A stretch of DNA of 32,670 bases from Elusimicrobiota bacterium (lineage in GTDB: Bacteria > Elusimicrobiota > Elusimicrobia > Elusimicrobiales > UBA9959): positions 1-32,670 of the forward strand of contig JAKLEK010000003.1 in assembly GCA_022703115.1 (NCBI GenBank), written 5' to 3'. Position numbers and translations under genes: made by a program. Shown here piece after piece: positions 1 to 7,749 of this stretch (its first letter is position 1; the number at the start of each line of letters is the position of its first letter). The notes under the pieces are model-generated. The model made no database searches. It was not told the DNA's origin and worked only from the letters and a program-made list of their open reading frames with translations.

Positions 1-31
1 ACGAACACACGACAGGGTAGCGTAGTCCACC

Positions 32-78
32 CGGCCTCCGGACGGTCCCGCTTTTCCGGTTCCCCTGCCTCCCGCTCC
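32..78 (+). repeat. Dispersed intergenic repeat, copy 1
   Basis: These 47 nt match the reverse complement of 20384-20430 at 43 of 47 positions by hand alignment. The shared block begins CGGCCTCCGGACG, contains CCGCTTTTCC and GTTCCCCTG, and ends CTCCCGCTCC. It lies outside any gene, directly before a terminator. The copies are about 20 kb apart in opposite orientation, so this is a dispersed element and not a local duplication. Bases 1-31 do not match the other copy and hold nothing I recognise. Confidence 0.75.
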
Positions 79-109
79 CGCGCCGGATAGACTCGGCCGC
101 GTTTTTTTT
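79..109 (+). terminator. Rho-independent terminator
   Basis: A GC-rich hairpin (CGC+GCCG at 79-85 pairing with CGGC at 94-97 and GCG at 99-101, one bulged C, 8-nt loop) is followed by eight T at 102-109. It would end a plus-strand transcript coming from before the window, possibly one containing the repeat at 32-78. The T tract also argues against the TTG at 108 as a start codon for the next gene. Confidence 0.6.
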
Positions 110-134
110 GTCAAATATACTGCCGGCGGGCATT

Positions 135-1634
135 ATGGATAAGACGGCGTACTTGAGCGTATACGACAAGACCGGAATAGCGGACCTGGCGCGCGGCCTT
201 AGCGAACTCGGTTTCGAGATCTATTCCTCCGGCTCCACTTTCAAGGTCCTCCGGGACGCGGAAGTGGAGGCCGAGGAGATACGCTACTCTCCGCCGGTCC
301 CGGTTTCGGTCCTGAAGGCGATTTCCGGCCGCGGCGCCGTCCTGTCCGAGAACGGCGTCGAGGTCCCCGGATTCTACGTAGTGGCCGCCAACCTGTACCC
401 GATAGCCAATATAGTCAGCCAGGAGGACTTCGCCGTAGGCGAGCTTTCCGGCTACCTGGACCAGGCGAACGCCTCGGTCCTGCGCGCTTCCGCCAGGGAT
501 TTCGAGAACGTGATAACCCTCTGCCGGCCGGACGATTACGGTCCGGCGTTGGAGGCGCTGCGCTCCGCCGGAGGGCTGGAACCGGAGGAGAAGCGGCGTC
601 TGGCGGCGAAGGCCTGGCGCTACCTGGCCGCTTACGACGCCACCGTCGCCCAGTACCTTTCGGAGACCCCGGACCTGCTGGAGGAGGACCTGGTCCTGAG
701 CCTGAAAAAGGTCTCCGACCTGGCGTACGGGGAGAACCGGCATCAGAAAGCCGCTTTCTATTCGCTGAGCGGCGCGAGGCCGCGAGGTCTTAATTCCGCA
801 AGGATACTGGCGGGCGGACAGTTCAACCTTAACCATTATCTGGACCTGGACACGGCCTTCGAACTGGCCTCCGAATTCGAGGAACCTGTGTGCGTAATTT
901 CCAAGCACGCCAGGCCGGCCGGGGTCTGCATGGCGGCCCGTCCGGCCGACTGCCTGCGCGGCGCCTGCAGGTCGGACCCGGCCGGAACGGCGGGCGGCAC
1001 GGCCGCGTTCAACAGGCAGGTGGACGAAGAGGCCGCCGCGGCCGTCAAGGAAGTGTTCATCGAGAGCGTGGTCGCTCCCGATTACGGAAAAGAAGCCCTA
1101 GCGATGCTGCGCTCTAAAGAGGGGTTGAAAGTCATAGTCATGCCCGCTCCGGTGGTCTCCCCGCACGAGATCGGGGTCTATTCCGTGGCCGGAGGGATGC
1201 TGATAGAGTCAAAGGACCAGACCCTTATGGGCCAGGAACCGCAGTGCGTTACCAGGCGCAAGCCGTCCGAGGAGGAACTGCGTTCCCTTAAACTGGCCTG
1301 GAGGACCTCCAGGTACGCGAAGACCTACGCCGTGGTGCTCGCTTCCGGCGGTTCCGTGGCGGCCGTCAGCGCGGCGGAAAGCTCCACCTGCGACGCGGTG
1401 CTGGGGGCGGTGGGGAAATTCAGGAGCAAACACCCGATCCTGGACGGAAAGGCGCCTCTGGTGATGGCGTGCGACGCCGCACTGCCGTTGAAGGCGCTTG
1501 AGGCTGCGCTGATGTCCGGGGTCAGCGCGGTGATACAGCCCGGCGGCTGGCGGGAAGACCTTCTGTGCGCCCGGTTCTGCGACATGAAGAACGCCTCCAT
1601 GCTGCTGGCCGGGGTCAGGCACTTCAGACACTGA
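135..1634 (+). CDS. PurH-like protein with eroded active sites (AICAR transformylase/IMP cyclohydrolase homologue)
   Basis: Full-length homologue (499 aa) of bifunctional PurH, which performs the last two steps of IMP synthesis. The scaffold is recognisable throughout: SVYDKTGI near the N-terminus, NLYP, LAYGEN, EEELRSLKLAW, AVIQPGGWRED and the C-terminal GVRHFRH. Many catalytic motifs are changed. The MGS-domain STGGT is SSGST and the GRVKTLHP block is missing. IDIGG is LDQAN. KHANPCG is KHARPAG, though the Lys-His pair (257-258) and the final His remain. DPxSAFGG is DPAGTAGG. The GAGQMSRVDS block is replaced. ATG at 135 is preferred over an in-frame TTG at 108, because 108 lies in a terminator T tract and 135 gives the usual PurH N-terminus. 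The gene converges on the next one with an 11-nt gap. I infer a paralogue with altered or lost activity; a true purH would then be needed elsewhere. Confidence 0.8.
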   Translation: MDKTAYLSVYDKTGIADLARGLSELGFEIYSSGSTFKVLRDAEVEAEEIRYSPPVPVSVLKAISGRGAVLSENGVEVPGFYVVAANLYPIANIVSQEDFAVGELSGYLDQANASVLRASARDFENVITLCRPDDYGPALEALRSAGGLEPEEKRRLAAKAWRYLAAYDATVAQYLSETPDLLEEDLVLSLKKVSDLAYGENRHQKAAFYSLSGARPRGLNSARILAGGQFNLNHYLDLDTAFELASEFEEPVCVISKHARPAGVCMAARPADCLRGACRSDPAGTAGGTAAFNRQVDEEAAAAVKEVFIESVVAPDYGKEALAMLRSKEGLKVIVMPAPVVSPHEIGVYSVAGGMLIESKDQTLMGQEPQCVTRRKPSEEELRSLKLAWRTSRYAKTYAVVLASGGSVAAVSAAESSTCDAVLGAVGKFRSKHPILDGKAPLVMACDAALPLKALEAALMSGVSAVIQPGGWREDLLCARFCDMKNASMLLAGVRHFRH

Positions 1635-1645
1635 CCGGTCGGCCG

Positions 1646-2836
1646 CTAGATTATTCCCAGTTCTTTCCCGGCCTTCTTGAACTTCTCCGCGGCGAACTCT
1701 ATATCCTTCACCGTGTGCCCGGCGGTCACTATGGTGCGCAGGCGTTCCTTACCTTTCGGAACGGTGGGGAAACCTATGGCCAGGGCGAAGACGCCCTCCT
1801 CGAACAGCCGTCGCGAGAATTTCAGGGCCTTTTCCGTGTCTCCCACCATCACCGGCGTTATCGGGGTCACGGACGAGCCCGTGTCGAAGCCGGCTTTCTT
1901 CAGCTCCTCCTTGAAGAGGGCCGTGTTGTCCCACAGGCTCTTGAGCCGGGCCGGCTCTTTGAGGAGGATGTCCAGGACGGCCAGGCAGGTGGCGGCTACG
2001 GACGGCGGCTGGGAACTGGAGAAAAGGAAGGGCCTGGCGACGCTGCCGAGATAATCGCGCAGGCTGCGCGTGGTGGCGGCGTAGCCCCCTACGGCCGCGA
2101 AAGCCTTCGAGAGGGTCCCTATCTGTATCTCCACCTTCCCGTCGAGTCCGAAATGGTTAACCGTGCCCCGGCCCTGTTCGCCTATGACGCCGCTGGCGTG
2201 GGCGTCGTCCACCATGACGAAGGCGCCGTACCTGCCGGCAAGGGCGACTATCTCGTCCAGCGGGGCTATGTCGCCGTCCATGGAGAACACGCCGTCCGTG
2301 ACGACCATCTTGCGCCTGGCCTTGCGGGCCTCGGGCGAGCCGAGGATCTCCTCCAGGTGCTTCATGTCCTTGTGCCTGTAGATCTTCCTGGGGCCCTTGG
2401 CCAGACGCGCCCCGTCAATGATGGAGGCGTGGTTCAGTTCGTCGGAAATGAGCAGGTCCTCCGGCGCGGAGATCAGGGACTGGCATACGGCCACGTTGGA
2501 GGTGAAGCCGGACTGGAACAGGATCGCGGCGTCGGCGCGTTTGAAGGCGGCGAATTTTTCCTCCAGCTCCTCGTGTATGGACATCGTGCCGATTATGGTG
2601 CGGACCGCGGCGGAACCGGTGCCGTACTTTTCGATCGCGGCCACGGCCGCTTTTTTCACTTCGGGGTGGTTGGCCAGGGCCAGGTAGTTGTTGGAGGTCA
2701 GGTTGACGACGCGTTTGCCGTCGATGTCGGCGACCGGTTCCTGGGCCGAGCGGAGGACCCGCGGCCTGAGCAGGCGGTTCTCCTTTATAAGAGCGGCGAC
2801 TTCTTCGTCGGCGAATTTAAGCGTGTCGAACTGCAT
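1646..2836 (-). CDS. kbl: Glycine C-acetyltransferase / 2-amino-3-ketobutyrate CoA ligase
   Basis: A 396-aa fold-type I PLP enzyme of the alpha-oxoamine synthase family. It joins glycine and acetyl-CoA to 2-amino-3-ketobutyrate, or runs the reverse step in threonine breakdown. Visible motifs are LTSNNYLALANHPEV near 46-60, SDELNHASIIDG at 131-142, DGVFSMDGDIAPL at 181-193, DDAHASG at 210-216, and GTLSKAFAAVGGY with the PLP lysine K244. The text resembles Bacillus-type Kbl more than BioF. The frame is open 31 codons further upstream, but the ATG at 2836 has AAGGAGG 8 nt before it and gives the usual N-terminus. A TATAAT-like -10 lies at 2877-2882 in the divergent gap to the DUF4912 gene. All key residues appear intact. 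Confidence 0.88.
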   Translation of the reverse strand: MQFDTLKFADEEVAALIKENRLLRPRVLRSAQEPVADIDGKRVVNLTSNNYLALANHPEVKKAAVAAIEKYGTGSAAVRTIIGTMSIHEELEEKFAAFKRADAAILFQSGFTSNVAVCQSLISAPEDLLISDELNHASIIDGARLAKGPRKIYRHKDMKHLEEILGSPEARKARRKMVVTDGVFSMDGDIAPLDEIVALAGRYGAFVMVDDAHASGVIGEQGRGTVNHFGLDGKVEIQIGTLSKAFAAVGGYAATTRSLRDYLGSVARPFLFSSSQPPSVAATCLAVLDILLKEPARLKSLWDNTALFKEELKKAGFDTGSSVTPITPVMVGDTEKALKFSRRLFEEGVFALAIGFPTVPKGKERLRTIVTAGHTVKDIEFAAEKFKKAGKELGII

Positions 2837-2970
2837 AATGCTGCCTCCTTCGTCCTCTGCCTTGTTCAGATAAATAATTATATAAAAAGGTCCGCCGGCC
2901 GGGAAAAAAAGGTTTTTAATCAGGGCCAAATTTTGTAGATTATCATTGCCGCGCTTTAGGCTTCTATCCT

Positions 2971-3366
2971 ATGACGGAAATCACCGGCCGCATCCGAACT
3001 AACGACAGGGCCTATCTTCTGGTCAGGAACCCGTCTTCCGTTTTCGTCTGCTGGACATGGAGCCCGGCTTCCGCGGAAGCTTTCAGGTCCGGAACGTATT
3101 CCGGAGAGGTCCTGGTAAGGCTGACGGCTTCGGACGACAGGAACATCTCGGCGGAAGCCTCCGTCCCGTGGGATTCGCAAAGGCTTTTCATGAAGCCGCC
3201 GGCGGAGGGCAGGTCCTGCACGGCGTTCGTGTACGCGTCGAGGAAGGACGGTTCCCGGGAGAAACTGCTGGAAAGCCCTTCGGTCCTGACCCCGGTCGCG
3301 TCGGCGCTTCCCGGCCTCTCGTCCGGCTACGCCAGCTCCGAATTCCTGCAGGACGCGAAGCTATGA
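2971..3366 (+). CDS. DUF4912-type small protein
   Basis: A 131-aa protein with no signal peptide or membrane segment. The N-terminal half (YLLVRNPSSVFVCWTWSP) resembles the DUF4912 pattern of a beta-strand ending in a Tyr/Cys-Trp motif, often seen beside carbohydrate-active enzymes. No catalytic residues are evident. Its stop codon overlaps the start of the GH57 gene (ATGA at 3363-3366), so the two are translationally coupled and probably act together in alpha-glucan metabolism. Function is unknown. The family assignment is from memory of the pattern and is moderate. Confidence 0.6.
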   Translation: MTEITGRIRTNDRAYLLVRNPSSVFVCWTWSPASAEAFRSGTYSGEVLVRLTASDDRNISAEASVPWDSQRLFMKPPAEGRSCTAFVYASRKDGSREKLLESPSVLTPVASALPGLSSGYASSEFLQDAKL

Positions 3367-4967
3367 GGCCCAAAGCGTCCGTCATTTTCCTCCTTCACGC
3401 CCATCTGCCGTACGTCAGCCATCCCGAACACCCTGATTTCCTGGAAGAGAACTGGTTCTTCGAGGGGGTGGTGGAGACCTACGTCCCGCTTATTTCCATG
3501 CTGGACCGCCTGGTGGCGGACGGCATCCGGCCGGGCCTAACCATCTCCATCTCTCCCACTCTGGGCGCGATGCTGGAGAACGACCAGCTCGAGCGCAAGC
3601 TGCGCGTCTACGTGGGCTCCAGGCTGGAGCTGGCCGAGAAGGAGCTCGCGCGCGCCGCCGACGATCCCGCCCTTCTTAAAATAGCTCAGCTTTACGCCGG
3701 TCTGTACGGACAGGCCGAAGCCATGATACACAAGTACAGCGGCGATCTGATAACGCCCCTGAAGCGTCTGCAGCATTCCGGGCACATCGAGATAATCACG
3801 ACCTCCGCCACCCACGCGGTCCTGCCGACGCTGTCCCATCCGGAGGCGCTTCGCGCCCAGATAGCTGCCGCGGCCGAGGACTATCTGGACAGGTTCAACA
3901 CGAAGGCCTCCGGCTTCTGGCTGCCGGAATGCGCTTACGACCCCCGCGTGCTGTCGTACCTGAAGCTCGCCGGTTTCAAATACATCTTTACCGAGTCCCA
4001 CTCGCTTGGCGCTTCGGAGGCGGCCGCGAAGAACGGAGTCTACGCCTCTTACCGCGCTCCGAACGGGATAAACGTTTTCGCCAGGGACGCGGATTCATCC
4101 AAAGAGGTCTGGAGCGCCAAATTCGGTTATCCGGGCCATCCGGCCTATCGCGAATTCTACAGGGACCTCGGTTACGACGCGGATTACGACTACATAAGGC
4201 CTTATCTCGGCCAGGACGGGGCGCGGAGGCCCCTTGGTTTCAAGTACCACCGGATAACCGGCGGCGGGGACCTGTCGGCCAAGAAGTACTACGACCCGGA
4301 CGAGGCCAGGGCCGTGGCGGAGAGCCACGCCGCCGATTTCCTTGAGAGGCGCATGCGCCAGGCGGACGAGATCCATTCCTCCAGGGGGATCAGACCCGTT
4401 ATAACGGGCTGTTACGACGCGGAGCTGTTCGGGCACTGGTGGTTCGAGGGCCCGGCTTTCCTGGAGAGCATGATAAGGAAGATAAGGCAGGAGCGGCTGC
4501 CGATACAGCTGGTGACGCCCGGAGAGTACCTGAACTCGTGTCCGGAACCGGCGACGCTCAATCCGGGAATATCCTCATGGGGGGAGAACGGCTATTTCGA
4601 CCCCTGGATCAACGATTCCAACGACCGCATCTACCCCGCGGTCCTTTCGGTGACGGACATGATGATAGAGACCGCCAACCATTTCGCCAACCAGGACCTG
4701 ACGGGCCTGACGCTCAGGGCGCTGAACCAGGCCGCGCGGGAGGTCCTGCTGGCCCAGAGTTCGGACTGGCCTTTCCTCATGTACATCGGTTCGCACTCCC
4801 GCTACGCGTCCGAGAGGGTGGATGAACATTCCTCGAACGCGGCCCGGCTGCTGACCGAGGTCCTTGAAAAGCGCGTGGACGAAAAAGCCCTCTCCGAACT
4901 CGAGAAGAAGAACAGCCTGTTCCAGCGCATGGATTTCCGCCTGTTCGCTTCCGTTTCCAGGTTCTAG
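3363..4967 (+). CDS. GH57 family (DUF1957) 1,4-alpha-glucan branching-type enzyme
   Basis: A 534-aa glycoside hydrolase family 57 protein of the DUF1957/AmyC branch, whose characterised members include Thermus and Thermococcus glucan-branching enzymes. GH57 regions appear in order: HAHLPYVSHPEH at 12-23, SISPTLGAMLEND at 62-74, GFWLPECAY at 184-192 with likely nucleophile E189, CYDAELFGHWWFEGP at 350-364 with likely acid/base D352, and SSWGENGYFDPWINDSND at 404-421. The length is typical of bacterial branching enzymes of this family. The ATG at 3363 overlaps the DUF4912 stop by four bases. No signal peptide, so cytoplasmic; probable role in glycogen-like storage. Substrate specificity cannot be read from sequence. 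Confidence 0.88.
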   Translation: MRPKASVIFLLHAHLPYVSHPEHPDFLEENWFFEGVVETYVPLISMLDRLVADGIRPGLTISISPTLGAMLENDQLERKLRVYVGSRLELAEKELARAADDPALLKIAQLYAGLYGQAEAMIHKYSGDLITPLKRLQHSGHIEIITTSATHAVLPTLSHPEALRAQIAAAAEDYLDRFNTKASGFWLPECAYDPRVLSYLKLAGFKYIFTESHSLGASEAAAKNGVYASYRAPNGINVFARDADSSKEVWSAKFGYPGHPAYREFYRDLGYDADYDYIRPYLGQDGARRPLGFKYHRITGGGDLSAKKYYDPDEARAVAESHAADFLERRMRQADEIHSSRGIRPVITGCYDAELFGHWWFEGPAFLESMIRKIRQERLPIQLVTPGEYLNSCPEPATLNPGISSWGENGYFDPWINDSNDRIYPAVLSVTDMMIETANHFANQDLTGLTLRALNQAAREVLLAQSSDWPFLMYIGSHSRYASERVDEHSSNAARLLTEVLEKRVDEKALSELEKKNSLFQRMDFRLFASVSRF

Positions 4968-4989
4968 AAAGCCTCCCGGGGGCCGGGGC

Positions 4990-5928
4990 TCAGCGTCCGC
5001 CGGCGCGCCGGTCTTCCTTCTTTATCCTCTCCCACTCGGAACGGAAATCGTCCGGCAGGCCGGTTTCCAGGGTCCTGGCCGCGCCCGTGGACGGATGCGT
5101 GAAGACGATCCTGAGGGAATGAAGCAGGAGGCGGGCCGCCTTTTCCCCTCCGTATAAGCGGTCCCCTACTATCGGATGACCGGCGAATTCCAGATGTATC
5201 CTTATCTGGTTGGTGCGGCCGGTGCGCGGGTATACTTCCAGCAGGGCGTGTTTGGCGGTGGTCTCGCGCACCTTGAAATCCGTCTGTGCCTCTCTGCCGT
5301 ATTCCCACACCTTTATCTTCTTGAAACCGGAGGCCCTGCCTATCGGGGCGTCTATGGAGCCGGTCTTCTTCTCCGGCACGCCGCCGACCGCTCCCACGTA
5401 GGTCTTTTCCACCAGGCGTTCCCTGAACTGGTCCTGCAGGGCGGTCTGGGCTTCCGGGGTCTTGGCTATCAGCATTATCCCGCTGGTGTCCCTGTCGAGC
5501 CGGTGTACCAGGCCCAAACGGGGCAGGGCGCCGTCCCCCAGCTCGGGGCGGGCTTTCAGGAGCAGCGAAACCAGCGTGGGTTCGGAGAGCAGGCAGGTCT
5601 CCGGCCGCCGTTCCCAGTTCGAATCGTTCGGATGCACCGGCAGGCCGGAGGGCTTGTTCACGGCCAGCAGGGCCTTGTCCTCGTGCAGCAGGATCGCGTC
5701 CAGCCCGGCCGGTTCCTTCTTCTGTCCTTCCCGCTCCGGCAGGAAGATCTCCACGGAGTCTCCCGGACCGAGCAGGAAGGAGGGTTTTCTCGGCTTCCCG
5801 TTGACCCGCGCCAGGCCTTCGGTTATCAGGCGTTTTACGAATTCGCGGGAAAGCCCCGTCTCCGAGCGGGTTATGAAGACGTCCAGCCGTTCCGGCGAAC
5901 CTTCGAAGATCATTGAGTTGGATTTCAT
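4990..5928 (-). CDS. rluD: RluA/RluD family 23S rRNA pseudouridine synthase
   Basis: A 312-aa protein with an N-terminal S4 RNA-binding domain (about 13-65, RLDVFITRSETGLSREFVKRL) and a pseudouridine synthase domain. VNKPSGLPVHP lies at 90-100 and the signature HRLDRDTSGIMLIAK carries catalytic Asp145. RTGRTNQIRIHLEFAGHPIVGD is the conserved C-terminal block. It should convert uridine to pseudouridine in large-subunit rRNA. The start ATG overlaps the stop of the upstream lgt gene by four bases, with a GAGGG ribosome-binding site inside lgt. It is the last gene of the minus-strand run starting near 10573. RluD is preferred over RluC from the general pattern; the paralogue is not certain. Confidence 0.85.
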   Translation of the reverse strand: MKSNSMIFEGSPERLDVFITRSETGLSREFVKRLITEGLARVNGKPRKPSFLLGPGDSVEIFLPEREGQKKEPAGLDAILLHEDKALLAVNKPSGLPVHPNDSNWERRPETCLLSEPTLVSLLLKARPELGDGALPRLGLVHRLDRDTSGIMLIAKTPEAQTALQDQFRERLVEKTYVGAVGGVPEKKTGSIDAPIGRASGFKKIKVWEYGREAQTDFKVRETTAKHALLEVYPRTGRTNQIRIHLEFAGHPIVGDRLYGGEKAARLLLHSLRIVFTHPSTGAARTLETGLPDDFRSEWERIKKEDRRAGGR

Positions 5929-6707
5929 CGTTCCCTCTTTCTAGCCATCATGAAGAACGCCGCCCCCGCAGCCAGCAGCGAAACCGTCTGCGCGGGGGAC
6001 AGCCCGAGCCACGCGCCGCCTCTGTCGTCGCCGCGCAGGAACTCGGTCAGGAACCTGAGGGCCGCGTAAGCCAGAATATAGGCGTACAGCGCGGTTCCCC
6101 GGGCCGGCCTTTCGCTCCGGCGCGACATAAGCGCGAGAGCGCCGAAGATGAGGAAGTTCCCTGCGGCTTCGTAGAGCTGCACCGGGTGCAGCGGCAGGCC
6201 GGGATAGGCCGAGGCCGCCTCGCACATCGGATCGGTGAAAGAGACCGAAAGGGGTCCGGCGCCGGTTGGCCGGCCGTAGCAGCAGCCGGCCAGGAAGCAC
6301 CCTATCCGTCCGAAGCCGTGGGCGAGCGGCAGGGCCGGAACGAAACGGTCCGCGGTCCGGAGCGGGTCCAGGCCTTTCCGGCGGCAGTAGAAGAAAAAGG
6401 CCGCGGCTCCGGCCGCCAGTCCGCCGTAGAAAACGAACCCGTACTGGAAGTTGCGCAGCACGTAGGATAGCCTGGCGGCCGTGTCCGGGCCGAAGGTCGT
6501 CCAATAGGTGGCGGCGAAGACCGCCTTCGCGCCGAGTATGCCGGCGGCCGCCGGGTAGAAGATCAGGTCCGCCTCCTGATCGCGCGTAAGGGAGAAGGCG
6601 CCGCGGGTGAACCGAAGATAGAGGATCGCGGCCGTATAGCCGGCCGCGACCATCAGGCCGTAGGCCGGCAGCTTGAACCCGCCGATCTGGAACAGGAAGG
6701 GATGCAT
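5925..6707 (-). CDS. lgt: Prolipoprotein diacylglyceryl transferase
   Basis: A 260-aa polytopic inner-membrane enzyme that moves diacylglycerol from phosphatidylglycerol to the lipobox cysteine of prolipoproteins. The Lgt signature is present as HGFGRIGCFLAGCCYGRPT near 130-148 (canonical GRIGNFINGE), with the essential Arg at 134. HPVQLYEA follows at 174-181 and RFLTEFLRGD at 218-227. The E. coli His103 position reads YGG, a variant I believe occurs in other phyla. The pathway is used locally: the window encodes at least three proteins with lipoboxes (10684, 16153 and 19050). It overlaps rluD by four bases and follows the MBL gene by 23 nt. Confidence 0.92.
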   Translation of the reverse strand: MHPFLFQIGGFKLPAYGLMVAAGYTAAILYLRFTRGAFSLTRDQEADLIFYPAAAGILGAKAVFAATYWTTFGPDTAARLSYVLRNFQYGFVFYGGLAAGAAAFFFYCRRKGLDPLRTADRFVPALPLAHGFGRIGCFLAGCCYGRPTGAGPLSVSFTDPMCEAASAYPGLPLHPVQLYEAAGNFLIFGALALMSRRSERPARGTALYAYILAYAALRFLTEFLRGDDRGGAWLGLSPAQTVSLLAAGAAFFMMARKRER

Positions 6708-6730
6708 AATAAGGAGGCGCGCCGGCGGGC

Positions 6731-7357
6731 TCAGACCGCGGCTTTTACGAACTCCGCCTCTCCCCTGGCGGCCAGCTTCATGAAGATGTTGCGTTCCTTC
6801 TGGGCGCCGATCGTGGAACGGCTGCCGTTGTACGAATGTCCGGGGTAGACGGCGGTATCGGGGGGCAGTTCGGCCAGCTTAAGAAGGCTGCGGCGCAGCT
6901 CGCGCGGGTCCGACCCCGGCAGGTCGGCCCGTCCGCACTGCCCGACGAACAGAGTGTCTCCGGTGAAGACCGCGCCGCCGGCGAGATAGGAGACGGAGCC
7001 CGGGGTGTGGCCGGGCGTGTGGAGCGTTCTTATCCTGATCCGTCCGGCGGAAAGTTCCTCCCCGTCCCCTACGAACCGCACCGGTTCCATGCCCGCGTCC
7101 AGCAGAAAAGCGTCGGCGGAGTGAAGGGTCAGCGCCAGTCCTCCGTATTTCTTCATGAAGTAGGACGCGGCGTTGGCGTGGTCCGGATGGCCGTGGGTCA
7201 GCAGGAGAAGCTCCGGGCGCAGGCCCTTTACTGACAGAAAGCCGTCCACCGCTTCCGGCTGCCAGGCCGGATCGATCACGACCGCCCCGCCGCCCTCCTC
7301 CCAGAGAACGTAGCAGAGGTTCGCCATCGGACCCACCTTGATCTGTTCTATCTCCAT
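6731..7357 (-). CDS. MBL-fold metallo-hydrolase (glyoxalase II-like)
   Basis: A 208-aa cytoplasmic metallo-beta-lactamase-fold hydrolase. The metal-binding series is complete: LTHGHPDH at 53-60 (HxHxDH), HTPGHTPGSVSY with the third His, FTGDTLF with the bridging Asp, and YPGHSYNGS with the last His. Size and motif spacing fit short glyoxalase II-like or hydroxyacylglutathione hydrolase-type proteins. Physiological substrate cannot be assigned; thioester or persulfide substrates are common in the family. It sits 19 nt after the FtsB-like gene and 23 nt before lgt, in one operon. Confidence 0.85.
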   Translation of the reverse strand: MEIEQIKVGPMANLCYVLWEEGGGAVVIDPAWQPEAVDGFLSVKGLRPELLLLTHGHPDHANAASYFMKKYGGLALTLHSADAFLLDAGMEPVRFVGDGEELSAGRIRIRTLHTPGHTPGSVSYLAGGAVFTGDTLFVGQCGRADLPGSDPRELRRSLLKLAELPPDTAVYPGHSYNGSRSTIGAQKERNIFMKLAARGEAEFVKAAV

Positions 7358-7376
7358 AGCGTCCCGGGGGCCCGCC

Positions 7377-7664
7377 TCAGCGGTCTTTCGCCGGCGGCTT
7401 GAAACGGTATTCGATCTCGTCCGGCCGCAGAAGCCCCAGTTTGCTTCGCCCGGCCTGCTCCACCATGCCGGGGGCTTTTATCGCGCGCAGGTCCTTTTCC
7501 AGCCCGGCCTTCTCCAGTTCAAGGGAGGCTTTCTGCTTCTGAAGCTTTCTGTACTCCAGGGCGTTGCGGACCAGGCTCCTGAACCCCCTGTTGCCTAGCA
7601 GGAAGGCCGCCAGCAGCGCGAAGATCACGTATTTCAGCTTTATCCTGCGCGGGTTGAGCTTCAT
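7377..7664 (-). CDS. FtsB/DivIC-like septum formation protein
   Basis: A 95-aa bitopic protein with a basic N-terminus (MKLNPRRIKLK), one transmembrane helix at about 11-24, a coiled coil (about 30-65), and a C-terminal block KLGLLRPDEIEYRF that matches the conserved end of FtsB/DivIC. In the divisome this family bridges FtsL and FtsQ at the inner membrane. Position after enolase supports the call, because eno-ftsB adjacency is common in bacteria. The frame is open to a GTG at 7694, but that codon lies inside a hairpin; ATG at 7664 gives a normal N-terminus. No strong ribosome-binding site is visible. Confidence 0.75.
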   Translation of the reverse strand: MKLNPRRIKLKYVIFALLAAFLLGNRGFRSLVRNALEYRKLQKQKASLELEKAGLEKDLRAIKAPGMVEQAGRSKLGLLRPDEIEYRFKPPAKDR

Positions 7665-7678
7665 TGTCTGAAAGCGGC

Positions 7679-7731
7679 GGAGGCGCGGGACCACAAAGTG
7701 TACCGGCCTCCCTTTGTGTTACCGCGCCTCC
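7679..7731. repeat. Inverted repeat / hairpin between enolase and FtsB-like gene
   Basis: GGAGGCGCGG (7679-7688) pairs perfectly with CCGCGCCTCC (7722-7731), and inside it CACAAAG (7692-7698) pairs with CTTTGTG (7712-7718), separated by a 3x3 internal loop and a 13-nt terminal loop. On the transcribed minus strand no T run follows, so it is not a classical terminator. It may act as an mRNA processing or stability element separating eno from the downstream genes. Confidence 0.6.
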
Positions 7732-7749
7732 GACAGCCGCCTTGCCTCT

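Noticed and set aside
108..134. TTG start for the PurH-like gene
   Set aside because: The codon lies in the T tract of a terminator and adds nine residues absent from PurH proteins.
1565..2938. 457-codon open frame on the plus strand
   Set aside because: Antisense shadow of kbl; composition is that of a GC-rich complementary frame and no family is recognisable.
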